Positions 1 to 6,995 of a stretch of 32,911 bases of DNA are shown here, piece by piece. Each line of letters starts with the position of its first letter. Within the stretch, counting starts at the first letter, position 1. Below the pieces are notes generated by a model. That model made no database searches, was not told where the DNA came from, and saw only the letters and a program-made list of their open reading frames with translations. This stretch comes from CAYFVR01 sp046541515. Its GTDB lineage: Bacteria; Desulfobacterota; Desulfobacteria; Desulfobacterales; Desulfococcaceae. The stretch is from positions 1-32,911 of the forward strand of contig JBKHDD010000036.1 of the NCBI GenBank assembly GCA_046541515.1. Reading direction: 5' to 3'. Position numbers and translations under genes: made by a program.

Positions 1-1059
1 CCCGATGACCGCCATGGGCCAGAACTGGTCGATTAGTTGGACCGTCGGCGTGCCTTTCAGGAAGACTTCCCGGATCACCACCATGAAATAGCGCAGGGGA
101 TTGAGCAAGGTCAACTTCTGGACCACCACCGGCATGTTGGCGATGGGCGTGGTGAAGCCGGACAGGATGATGGACGGGACCAGGTACAAAAACGCGCCGA
201 GGAGTCCCTGCTGCTGGGTCACCGCCAGGGCCGAGACCATCAGCCCCACGCCCACGGCGGAGAGCAGAAAGAGGAACAGGCCGACGTAGAGCGTCACGAC
301 GCTTCCCACCAGCGGCGCCTGGAACCAGAAGACCGCCAAGAGCAGGATGACGCTGGCCTCGAAGGTGCCGATGACCATGCCCGGCGTGGCCTTGCCGATG
401 AGGATTTCCACCGGCCGGTAGGGCGTCACCAACAGCTGGTCGAAGGTGCCCTGTTCCCGCTCCCGCGCCACGGAAAGCGCCGTGACCAGCAGCGTCACCA
501 CTTGGGTCAAGAGGCCCATGATCCCCGGTACGATAAACCAGCGGCTTTCCAGGTTCGGGTTGAACCAGGAGCGGGTTTGGAGCACCGCCGGCGGGCCGCC
601 CCCGCCGTGTTCCGCCGCCCACTCCAGGTTGAAGCGGGTGACGATCCGGCGGACGTAGCCCAGGGCGATCATGGCGGTGTTGGAATTCCGGCCGTCCACG
701 ATGACCTGCACCGGCGCGCCGCCGTCGGCGTGGAGCTTTCGGCTGAACTCCGGGCCGATGTGCAACACCAGCAACACCGCACGGCGATCCACCAACGGCG
801 CGATCTCCGCTTCCCGGCTGATCCGGGCCACCTGGCGGAAATGGGGCGTGCCCGAAAACCGGGCCGCCAGCTCCCGGGCCGCCGCGCCGCCGTCCTCGTC
901 GTAGAGGGCGTAGGGCACCTGGTTCAGATCGTAGGTGGCGGCGTAGCCGAAGACGAGAAGCTGCACCAGCGGCGGCACGATGATGGTGAACCGGCCTTGC
1001 TTGTCCTTGAGAATGGACAGAAATTCCTTTTTCGCCAGCGCCAGAATCCGTTGGAACAC
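1..1059 (-). CDS. ybhR: ABC-2 type exporter permease, YbhR-like (3' end outside window)
   Basis: Membrane permease of a multidrug-type ABC exporter. The frame is open from a GTG at 1059 to the left edge (353 codons without a stop), so only the last few residues of a protein of about 370 aa are missing. The GTG is preceded by AGGAGG five bases upstream; no in-frame ATG fits as well. The N-terminus reads VFQRILALAKKEFLSILKDK followed by a first hydrophobic segment, then a large periplasmic loop, then a C-terminal block of hydrophobic segments containing the ABC-2 signature region REREQGTFDQLLVTPYRPVE. This is the standard architecture of ABC-2 permeases (family knowledge). It is the second permease of the cecR-ybhGFSR-type operon, paired with the gene at 1182-2315. 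It is separated from that gene by 122 bp holding a repeat element, whereas all upstream genes overlap. Confidence 0.9.
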   Translation of the reverse strand, partial: MFQRILALAKKEFLSILKDKQGRFTIIVPPLVQLLVFGYAATYDLNQVPYALYDEDGGAAARELAARFSGTPHFRQVARISREAEIAPLVDRRAVLLVLHIGPEFSRKLHADGGAPVQVIVDGRNSNTAMIALGYVRRIVTRFNLEWAAEHGGGGPPAVLQTRSWFNPNLESRWFIVPGIMGLLTQVVTLLVTALSVAREREQGTFDQLLVTPYRPVEILIGKATPGMVIGTFEASVILLLAVFWFQAPLVGSVVTLYVGLFLFLLSAVGVGLMVSALAVTQQQGLLGAFLYLVPSIILSGFTTPIANMPVVVQKLTLLNPLRYFMVVIREVFLKGTPTVQLIDQFWPMAVIG

Positions 1060-1074
1060 CGCCGCCTCCTCATT

Positions 1075-1179
1075 CCAATTCCGTATCGGTTACCGAAAAA
1101 ATGGTAGGAGCCAATCGCATTCGCCCTTTGGCAAGTTGGCACGACGGAGCGATTGAAATCCCAAAATGGACGGCATTGC
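1075..1179. repeat. MITE-like intergenic repeat, copy A (about 105 bp)
   Basis: On the minus strand this stretch aligns with 6408-6514 of the plus strand over its whole length at about 70% identity, with only two short gaps. Shared blocks include TTTTGGGATTTCAAT, CGTGCCA, AAGGGCG and ATGCGAT, then a T-run ending in TCGG. The ends are imperfect inverted repeats (CCAATTCCG at 1075 against GCAATGCCG read inward from 1179). It fills almost the whole ybhS-ybhR gap. Confidence 0.75.
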
Positions 1180-1181
1180 GC

Positions 1182-2315
1182 CTAATCCAGCCGCTTCCGG
1201 GCTTTTTTCCGGGCCAATCCGAGAAAAATCGTCGCCATGACCGCCAATGCGAACGCATTGGGCCGGATGACGCTCCAGACGTCGCCCGCCAGAAAGACGG
1301 TCTGGAGAATCGCCACGAAATAGCGGGCCGCCACAATCCGGGTGATGTTCTGGACCACGAAGGGCATGGCCCCGATGTCGAAGATGAAGCCGGAGAGCAG
1401 AAAGGCCGGGAGAAAGGTGACGATGATGGCGATCTGCCCGGCCACGAACTGGTTGCGGGCCACGATGGAGATGAGCAGCCCCATGCCCAGCGCCACGAGC
1501 AGAAACAGCGCCCCGGTGGCCGTGAGCACCCAGAGCGAGCCCCGCAGCGGCACGTCGAAGACCCACAGCGCCATGGCCACCGAGAGCGCCAAGCCGCCCA
1601 TGCCCATGACGAAGTAGGGGATCAGTTTGCCGATGATGATCTCCCGCATGGCCACCGGCGTCACCAGCAGCGCTTCCATGGTGCCCCGTTCCCATTCCCG
1701 CGCCATGACCATGGCCGTGAGCAAGGCGCCGATCAGGGTCATGATGACGGCGACGAGTCCCGGCACCAGGAAATTCCGGGAGCGGACTTCGCTGTTGAAC
1801 CAGATCCGCTGCTCCAGCGCCAGGGGCAAAAGGAAGGGCTCGCCCCGGTCCCGGGCCCGTTCGGAAAGCCATGCGGTCCATACCCCTTCCACGTATCCGG
1901 TGACGAGCCGTCCGGTGTTGGCGTCCACGCCGTTGACGATCACCTGGATCGCCGCCGGGTCCGGCCCGTGGATCCGCCGGTCGAAATCCTCCCGCAGCCG
2001 GATTGCGGCGTCCACCTCCCGGTTCATCAGCCCGGCTTCGGCGGCCCGCATGGTGGGATAGTCCACCGCCTCGAAATAGCGGGAGGCACGGAAGCCGGCG
2101 ACGAATCGTGCGGTCTCGGCGGTGGGATGATCCACCACCAGGCCCACGGGGACGTGCTCGGTGTCCAGGGAAACGCCGTAGCCGAAGAGCACCAGCAGCA
2201 CCACCGGGAGCAAGAAGGCGATGGCGAGGCTGGACGGGTCCCGCAGGATCTGGAAAAATTCCTTGCGGATCAGCCCCCGCAGCCGCATGAAACCGCCGCC
2301 GCGCCGTTCGCTCAT
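1182..2315 (-). CDS. ybhS: ABC-2 type exporter permease, YbhS-like
   Basis: 377-aa inner-membrane permease of the exporter operon. One transmembrane segment follows the basic N-terminus (about residues 30-50, AIAFLLPVVLLVLFGYGVSL). A periplasmic domain of about 130 residues comes next, then five or six hydrophobic segments from about residue 185 on. The ABC-2 motif REWERGTMEALLVTPVAMRE is present. Its ATG overlaps the stop of the ATPase gene upstream (2312-2315), which indicates translational coupling. In the E. coli system (family knowledge) YbhS and YbhR form the heterodimeric membrane channel used by YbhF and YbhG. The stop codon at 1182 lies three bases from a repeat element that separates it from the next permease gene. 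Confidence 0.92.
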   Translation of the reverse strand: MSERRGGGFMRLRGLIRKEFFQILRDPSSLAIAFLLPVVLLVLFGYGVSLDTEHVPVGLVVDHPTAETARFVAGFRASRYFEAVDYPTMRAAEAGLMNREVDAAIRLREDFDRRIHGPDPAAIQVIVNGVDANTGRLVTGYVEGVWTAWLSERARDRGEPFLLPLALEQRIWFNSEVRSRNFLVPGLVAVIMTLIGALLTAMVMAREWERGTMEALLVTPVAMREIIIGKLIPYFVMGMGGLALSVAMALWVFDVPLRGSLWVLTATGALFLLVALGMGLLISIVARNQFVAGQIAIIVTFLPAFLLSGFIFDIGAMPFVVQNITRIVAARYFVAILQTVFLAGDVWSVIRPNAFALAVMATIFLGLARKKARKRLD

Positions 2316-4096
2316 GCCGCCTCCGCGTCCTGAGCCTCGTCCGATTCCACCAGCCGGATGAAGGCGTCTTCCATGGACTCGGCCGGTTTTTCCTCGGACC
2401 CGGCCCGCTCCCGGATTTTCCGTGGGGTGCCCATGGCGAGGATTTCACCCGCCACCATGATCACCAGCCGGTCGCAGTATTCGGCCTCCTCCATGAAATG
2501 GGTGGTCACCAGCACCGTCACCCCGGCCGCCGCCAGGGCGTTGATGTGGCTCCAGAACTCCCGCCGGGCCATGGGGTCCACGCCGGAGGTGGGTTCGTCC
2601 AGAAAGAGGATTTCCGGCTCGTGCATGAGGGCGCAGGCCAGGGCCAGCCGCTGCTTGTAGCCCAGGGGGAGCTGGCCGGAGGCGGCGTCGGCCCGGTCGG
2701 TCAGGTCGAACTGGTCCATGGCCCACCGGATCCGGTCCCGCTTCCGGCGGCCGGAAAGACCGTAGGCGCTGGCGAAGAATTCCATGTTTTCCGCCACGCT
2801 CAGGGTGCCGTAGAGGGAGAATTTCTGGGACATGTAGCCGATTCGGCCCCGGGCCTGGGCGGCGGCTTTGCGGAGGTCCAATCCAGCCACGGCCACTTTG
2901 CCGTCGCTGACCGGCAGCAGCCCGCAGAGCATTCGGAAGGTGGTGGTTTTCCCCGCGCCGTTGGCCCCCAGCAGGCCGAAAATTTCCCCGGCGGCCACGT
3001 CGAAGGTGACGTCCTTGACGGCGTAGAAATCCCCGAACCGGCGGCGGACGTTTTCCACGGAGATGACCGGTTCGTTGTCCTCGTCCTCTGGGCCCCCGGC
3101 GCCTTCCGCGTCAGCGATCTCCTCGGGGTCCGGCGGTTCCAGCCCCCCGGTTTCCGCTCGCAGCCGAGCCACGTAGCTGTCCTCGAAACGGGGTTCCACC
3201 GGTTCGATGGCGACATCCTCCACGTCCGGCAGCAGGGATTCCGCGTCCGGTTCGATTCCTTCGTCCACCACCAGCCGCACTTGCTCGCCCTGGATGACGG
3301 CGTCCACCACGCCCTTTGCCCGGCGCAGCCGCTCCTGGATTTCCCGTTTTTTCAGCCCCGGCGCGTCCACCATGAAGGCCCGGCCCCGCTGTTCTTCCCG
3401 GAATTTCTCCGGCTTGCCCCGGCCCAGGATATTGCCCTCGTGAAGCAGGATCACGCCGTCGCATTTTTCCGCCTCGTCCAGATAGGCGGTGGACAACAGG
3501 ACGCTCATGCCGCGTTCTTCCACGAGGCGGGCCACGATGGACCAGAGTTCCCGGCGGGAGACCGGGTCCACGCCCACGGTGGGTTCGTCCAGAATCAGCA
3601 GCTCGGGCGCGCGGACCAGGGTGCAGGCCAGCCCCAGCTTCTGCTTCATCCCGCCGGAAAGCCGCCCCGCCAGCCGGTCGGTGAAGTCCCCCAGACCGGT
3701 CATCCGCATGAGTTCCTTGTATCGCTCGGGCCGGTCGGATTTGGGGACGCCCTGGAGGTCGGCGTAGAGGTCCAGGTTTTCCCGGACGGAAAGGTCTTCG
3801 TAGAGTCCGAAGCGCTGGGGCATGTAGCCCACCGTGGCCTGGACGGCCAGCGGCTTCTTCAGCGCGTCGATTCCGAGGACGGAAATGCTCCCCGCGTCGG
3901 GCGCGAGCAGGCAGACGGCCAGCCGCATGAGGGTGGTCTTGCCCGCGCCGTCGGGCCCGATGAGGCCGGTGACTTTTCCGCGCGGAACCTCCAGGGAGAC
4001 CTCGCGAAGGGCGTGGATGGTCCGCTTTCCCTCGGTGAAGGTGCGGGAGACGCCGTCCAGGACCAGGGCGGGGCCGTCGTCGGGGGAATCGCTCAT
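2312..4096 (-). CDS. ybhF: Tandem ABC exporter ATPase, YbhF-like
   Basis: 594-aa cytoplasmic ATPase with two nucleotide-binding domains in one chain. NBD1 (about residues 10-240) has Walker A GPDGAGKTT, signature LSGGMKQKL and Walker B LLILDEPTVGVDP. Its H-loop reads STAYLDEAE, so the usual His is Ala. I recall the same substitution in the YbhF family, so NBD1 may be the degenerate site. NBD2 (about 342-575) has GANGAGKTTT, a relaxed signature LPLGYKQRL, ILFLDEPTSGVDP and an intact H-loop TTHFMEEAE. An acidic linker of about 100 residues separates the domains. Both ends overlap neighbouring genes by 4 bp, so it is the core of a tightly coupled operon energising the two permeases. Confidence 0.93.
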   Translation of the reverse strand: MSDSPDDGPALVLDGVSRTFTEGKRTIHALREVSLEVPRGKVTGLIGPDGAGKTTLMRLAVCLLAPDAGSISVLGIDALKKPLAVQATVGYMPQRFGLYEDLSVRENLDLYADLQGVPKSDRPERYKELMRMTGLGDFTDRLAGRLSGGMKQKLGLACTLVRAPELLILDEPTVGVDPVSRRELWSIVARLVEERGMSVLLSTAYLDEAEKCDGVILLHEGNILGRGKPEKFREEQRGRAFMVDAPGLKKREIQERLRRAKGVVDAVIQGEQVRLVVDEGIEPDAESLLPDVEDVAIEPVEPRFEDSYVARLRAETGGLEPPDPEEIADAEGAGGPEDEDNEPVISVENVRRRFGDFYAVKDVTFDVAAGEIFGLLGANGAGKTTTFRMLCGLLPVSDGKVAVAGLDLRKAAAQARGRIGYMSQKFSLYGTLSVAENMEFFASAYGLSGRRKRDRIRWAMDQFDLTDRADAASGQLPLGYKQRLALACALMHEPEILFLDEPTSGVDPMARREFWSHINALAAAGVTVLVTTHFMEEAEYCDRLVIMVAGEILAMGTPRKIRERAGSEEKPAESMEDAFIRLVESDEAQDAEAA

Positions 4097-5187
4097 GCGC
4101 CGGTTTCGTCTCCGGTCGCCCGGTCGGTCGAATCCGTTCCCGCGCCGCAGGGACGGCCCTTGGCGCCGTTTTCCGAATCGTCGGGGTCCTGGTTCAGCGG
4201 AATCCGGACCGTGACCGGCATGCCCAGCCGCAGCTCGTTCTCGGGATTGCAGGCGTGAACGCGGATTTGATAGACGAGGTGGGTTCGGATTTCCGGCGTT
4301 TCCACGGTTTTCGGCGTGAATTCGGCGGTGGGCGAGATGTAGCCGACCCAGCCGGGATAGGCTTTGTCCGGAAAGGTGTCGGTGCGGATTTCGGCCCGCA
4401 TTCCGGGGAAGACCCGGCCCAGGTCGGTTTCGGGGATGTAGGTCCGGGCCCAGACCGGCTGGGCGAGCGCCAGGGCGATGGCGGGCCGGGCCGGGGTGGC
4501 CATGTCGCCGGGTTCCAGAATCCGATTCCGGACGATCCCGTCGGCCGGGGCGATCAGCGTGGCGTCGTCCAGCCGTTCCCGGGCCAGGGCCGCGTCGGCC
4601 TCCATGGCCCGGAGCGTGGCCTCGGCGGCGTCGATGTCCTCCACCCGGGCGCCGTCCAGCAACAGATTCAGCTCTTCTTCGGCGGCGGCCAGTTGGGCCT
4701 CGGCCGTCTCCGCCGCCGATCGGGCCTCGTCCACGGCGTCCTCGGAGGCGAGGTTCTTCGGGGCCAGGGGCCGCAAGCGGCGATAGGTTCGCCGGGCGTT
4801 GGCCGCCTTTGCGCGGGCCGCGTTGACCTCCGCCCGGGCCCGCTGGATTTCCTGCTTGCGGTTTCCGGCCAGCAGCTTGTCCAGCATGGCGCGTTGGGCT
4901 TCCACCCGGCCTTCCGCCGCGTTCACGGCCTGGGCCAGCCGCCGGGTTTCCAGCGTGGCGACGATCTGGCCTTTCTCCACCCGGTCGCCTTCCTCCACCC
5001 GCACCTCGGCCACCCGTTCGGACCCGTTGAAGGCCAGCTCCACCTGGCGGATGTCGATGTTGCCGTACAGGACCAGGGCGTCGCCGGGGTCTTCGGGTTC
5101 CGCCAGGAAGAATTTCCAGATGCCGAAGCCGACCGCCGCCAGCAGAACGACGATCAGAATCGGCGCGATGACCCGTTTGGGTTTCAT
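4093..5187 (-). CDS. ybhG: HlyD-family membrane fusion protein, YbhG-like
   Basis: 364-aa periplasmic adaptor anchored by an N-terminal transmembrane helix (about residues 6-27). The order is an N-terminal lipoyl half (GDRVEKGQIVATLET), a long Ala/Glu/Arg-rich coiled-coil hairpin (about 85-210), the second lipoyl half (ATLIAPADGIVRNRILEPGD), a beta-barrel domain, and a short acidic, probably disordered tail. I chose the ATG at 5187, which overlaps the regulator's stop (ATGA), because a longer in-frame start would lie inside the regulator gene and give a non-HlyD sequence. In the family this adaptor links the inner-membrane ABC pump to an outer-membrane channel; no TolC-like gene is present in the window. 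Confidence 0.92.
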   Translation of the reverse strand: MKPKRVIAPILIVVLLAAVGFGIWKFFLAEPEDPGDALVLYGNIDIRQVELAFNGSERVAEVRVEEGDRVEKGQIVATLETRRLAQAVNAAEGRVEAQRAMLDKLLAGNRKQEIQRARAEVNAARAKAANARRTYRRLRPLAPKNLASEDAVDEARSAAETAEAQLAAAEEELNLLLDGARVEDIDAAEATLRAMEADAALARERLDDATLIAPADGIVRNRILEPGDMATPARPAIALALAQPVWARTYIPETDLGRVFPGMRAEIRTDTFPDKAYPGWVGYISPTAEFTPKTVETPEIRTHLVYQIRVHACNPENELRLGMPVTVRIPLNQDPDDSENGAKGRPCGAGTDSTDRATGDETGA

Positions 5188-5879
5188 GGGGTTCCTTTCC
5201 CGGAGTCGGTTTCGTCCGTTGGGACGGGCCCCAAGCGGTCGATGGATTCGGCGATGAGCCGACGGATTTCGTCGAGGGCCTCGGGGGAGAGCGCCGGGGT
5301 TTCCAGCCGTCGGAGAATGGCCTCCCGCGCCGCCAGAAACATGAAGACCTGACCGAGCAGAGCGTGGGCGCGGAGGATCGTGCCCGGCGCGTCGGCCGGT
5401 GCGTGGATCAGCCGGCCGACCAGGGCGGAAGCCGTGGTGTGAACGTGGCGGATCATACCGTCGTAGATGAGGTCGAAGGCGGCGGTGGGGGCCATTTGCT
5501 CCCGGATGATGATCCGTCCGTAGTCGATGGCCTCCGGCACGCTGATGAGATCCACGAGGGAGCCGAGGATGTCCATCAGCAGACCGGCCAGCGCGGCGCG
5601 GGGCGTTTGCGGCTCGGCGAGGGCTTCCGCGCATTTCTCCACAGCCGCCATCCGGGGCGGGGCCACTTGGCGGACGATGTGTTCCACCACCGTGTGGTAA
5701 AGCTTCTCCTTGCCGCCGAAATAATACGGAATGGCGGCTTGGTTGACTCCGGCGGCTTTGGCCAGTTGCCGCGTGTTGGCGCCCTCGAAGCCGAATTGGG
5801 CGAATACCCGGATTCCGGCGTGGATGAGGCGGTCTCGAGGACCTTTGGAACCCTTAAAATTTTGCTTTGAATCGGGCAT
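5184..5879 (-). CDS. cecR: TetR-family repressor with CecR-like C-terminus
   Basis: 231-aa transcriptional regulator and first gene of the exporter operon. The TetR DNA-binding domain occupies about residues 14-65, with helix-turn-helix NTRQLAKAAGVNQAAIPYYF and the typical GGKEKLY that follows it. The C-terminal effector domain (about 85-220) resembles the DUF1956/CecR type. The gene order regulator-ybhG-ybhF-ybhS-ybhR is the same as that of the E. coli cecR-ybhGFSR operon (family knowledge), in which the repressor controls the exporter and responds to antibiotic stress. The Shine-Dalgarno before the ATG at 5879 is weak. A 17-bp palindrome lies 58 bp upstream and is the likely operator, implying autoregulation of the whole operon. 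Confidence 0.9.
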   Translation of the reverse strand: MPDSKQNFKGSKGPRDRLIHAGIRVFAQFGFEGANTRQLAKAAGVNQAAIPYYFGGKEKLYHTVVEHIVRQVAPPRMAAVEKCAEALAEPQTPRAALAGLLMDILGSLVDLISVPEAIDYGRIIIREQMAPTAAFDLIYDGMIRHVHTTASALVGRLIHAPADAPGTILRAHALLGQVFMFLAAREAILRRLETPALSPEALDEIRRLIAESIDRLGPVPTDETDSGKGTP

Positions 5880-5936
5880 GGGATGAGGATTCCGGCTTTT
5901 TGTTTGAAGGCGGCGTAGCCGAACCGACCGGTTTAG

Positions 5937-5953
5937 TCAAATGAATAATTTGA
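5937..5953. promoter_or_regulatory. Candidate TetR/CecR operator
   Basis: Perfect inverted repeat TCAAAT-GAATA-ATTTGA in an AT-rich island, 58-74 bp upstream of the regulator's start codon. Its size and position fit a TetR-family operator controlling the operon. No confident -35/-10 pair can be read beside it. Confidence 0.5.
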
Positions 5954-6235
5954 TTGAATGAACAGTCTGTCGATATTGGCGCCGGCCGCTGGCGCCGGCT
6001 GAGTTTCGTCCTTGGTTTGAGAAAACCGGCAAAATAACAGGTGCTTGCCAAATCTCTTCAGGGAGGCTTGTTCCAAATGATCCCGGAAAACCTGCGAGAC
6101 GCCGGGCGAACGGGGGTTGGAATGACGGAAAGAGTGCGCGCCCATGAAATTATCTGAATATTTCTCCCATTTTGAATTGCGGCGCAATGCGGCGAATCTG
6201 GTATTTGGCAAAGGTTTGCTCGGGGGCGAATTTCG
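5954..6235. other. Intergenic, no gene recognised
   Basis: This stretch carries only short, overlapping reading frames on both strands without a convincing ribosome binding site or recognisable protein. A direct repeat of GGCGCCGGC lies at 5979-5987 and 5991-5999. The right part abuts transposase debris and may itself be decayed mobile DNA. Confidence 0.5.
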
Positions 6236-6420
6236 AGGTAGCGAGGTGAAGCGGCCCGTCGCAGGTTTCGGTCACGCGGACCTTGCGGCCGGTCCAGACC
6301 TTCCCGCGCTTTGGGAAGAAGCGGGCCTCGGGATCGCGGGGCGACTGGATCAGGCGTTTGGCGGGCGGCAAGGTCTTGTCCTTCCGCCATCCGACGCCGT
6401 CCTTGTCCCAATACCGTTCA
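6236..6420 (-). pseudogene. IS1182-family transposase remnant
   Basis: The minus strand translates as ERYWDKDGVGWRKDK followed by TLPPAKRLIQSPRDPEARFF and then KRGKVWTGRKVRVTETCDG. This matches, from memory, the conserved internal stretch of IS1182-type transposases (LPPA..L.IQSPYDPEAR...KR...WVGYKVHLTETCD). A stop codon closes the frame just upstream, and similarity ends after TETCDG. Only about 60 residues of a protein of 450 or more survive. Its upstream end coincides with the terminal repeat of the MITE-like element at 6408-6514, so that boundary was probably made by an insertion or deletion involving the element. Confidence 0.75.
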
Positions 6421-6514
6421 CTTTTGGGATTTCAATGGGTCAATCGTGCCAGATCGACCAAGGGCGTATGCGATACGCCCCCATCCTTTTTTTTCGGCAA
6501 ATGAGCGGTATTGG
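6408..6514. repeat. MITE-like intergenic repeat, copy B (107 bp)
   Basis: The element is bounded by inverted repeats CCAATACCG (6408-6416) and CGGTATTGG (6506-6514). It contains a strong internal palindrome GGGCGTAT-GCG-ATACGCCC (6462-6480) and aligns end to end with copy A at 1075-1179. It codes for nothing evident. The terminal and internal inverted repeats suggest a non-autonomous element or a folded intergenic repeat. Confidence 0.75.
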
Positions 6515-6566
6515 CCCTTGTCCCTGAAATGCCGCTGAATCCAAACTTGGCGAAGCGCCTCGATCC

Positions 6567-6983
6567 TCAATCGCTGGGCCGCACGATTCGCCATCCTTCG
6601 CTCCGCAGGGGATCGGTCTGCTCCGGAGGCGCGTTGGTCACCAGCACCCGCTCGTTGGCCTCGGCGATTTCCGGGACCGAGGCGGCGTCGGCCAGGTTTG
6701 AGAAATCCCGGGGGGCGTACGGGGACAGCTTGCCGATGTCCACGCGGTCGGACCAGGAGTGGACCCGCCCCTTTTCCGTAAGCAGGGCGAAACGGGTGTA
6801 CCGGGCCGAGGTGATTTCCCCCAGCCGGTTCCGGACCTGGCCCCAGGCGTCCCGCATGGGGAAGGAGGTGTCCAAGGCCACCGCGATCCGTCGCGGATTC
6901 CGGGTTAAATGGACGTGGTAGCCCGCCGAAAAGCCGCCGAACACCAGCAACGTCAGACCCAGCCAGATGGCGAACGGTTTCAT
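6567..6983 (-). CDS. Small membrane-anchored protein, degenerate VWA-like
   Basis: 138-aa protein and third gene of the VWA module, starting 12 bp after the stop of the large VWA gene. An N-terminal hydrophobic segment (about residues 5-24) is followed by a soluble domain. The stretch RRIAVALDTSFPMRDAWGQV looks like the first strand and MIDAS loop of a von Willebrand A domain. It reads DTSFP where a metal-binding loop would have D-x-S-x-S, and the domain seems too short for a full VWA fold. I infer a degenerate or minimal VWA-like partner that may no longer bind metal. The function is unknown; co-translation with the neighbouring VWA protein suggests they act together at the membrane. Confidence 0.7.
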   Translation of the reverse strand: MKPFAIWLGLTLLVFGGFSAGYHVHLTRNPRRIAVALDTSFPMRDAWGQVRNRLGEITSARYTRFALLTEKGRVHSWSDRVDIGKLSPYAPRDFSNLADAASVPEIAEANERVLVTNAPPEQTDPLRSEGWRIVRPSD

Positions 6984-6995
6984 GTCTCTCCCCGG

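Noticed and set aside
5979..5999. Repeated GGCGCCGGC as a possible CRISPR or iteron
   Set aside because: Only two copies of a short self-complementary GC word; no array or spacer structure anywhere in the window.
5854..6211. Short minus-strand frames upstream of the TetR gene
   Set aside because: They overlap the operator region, lack ribosome binding sites and resemble no protein family.
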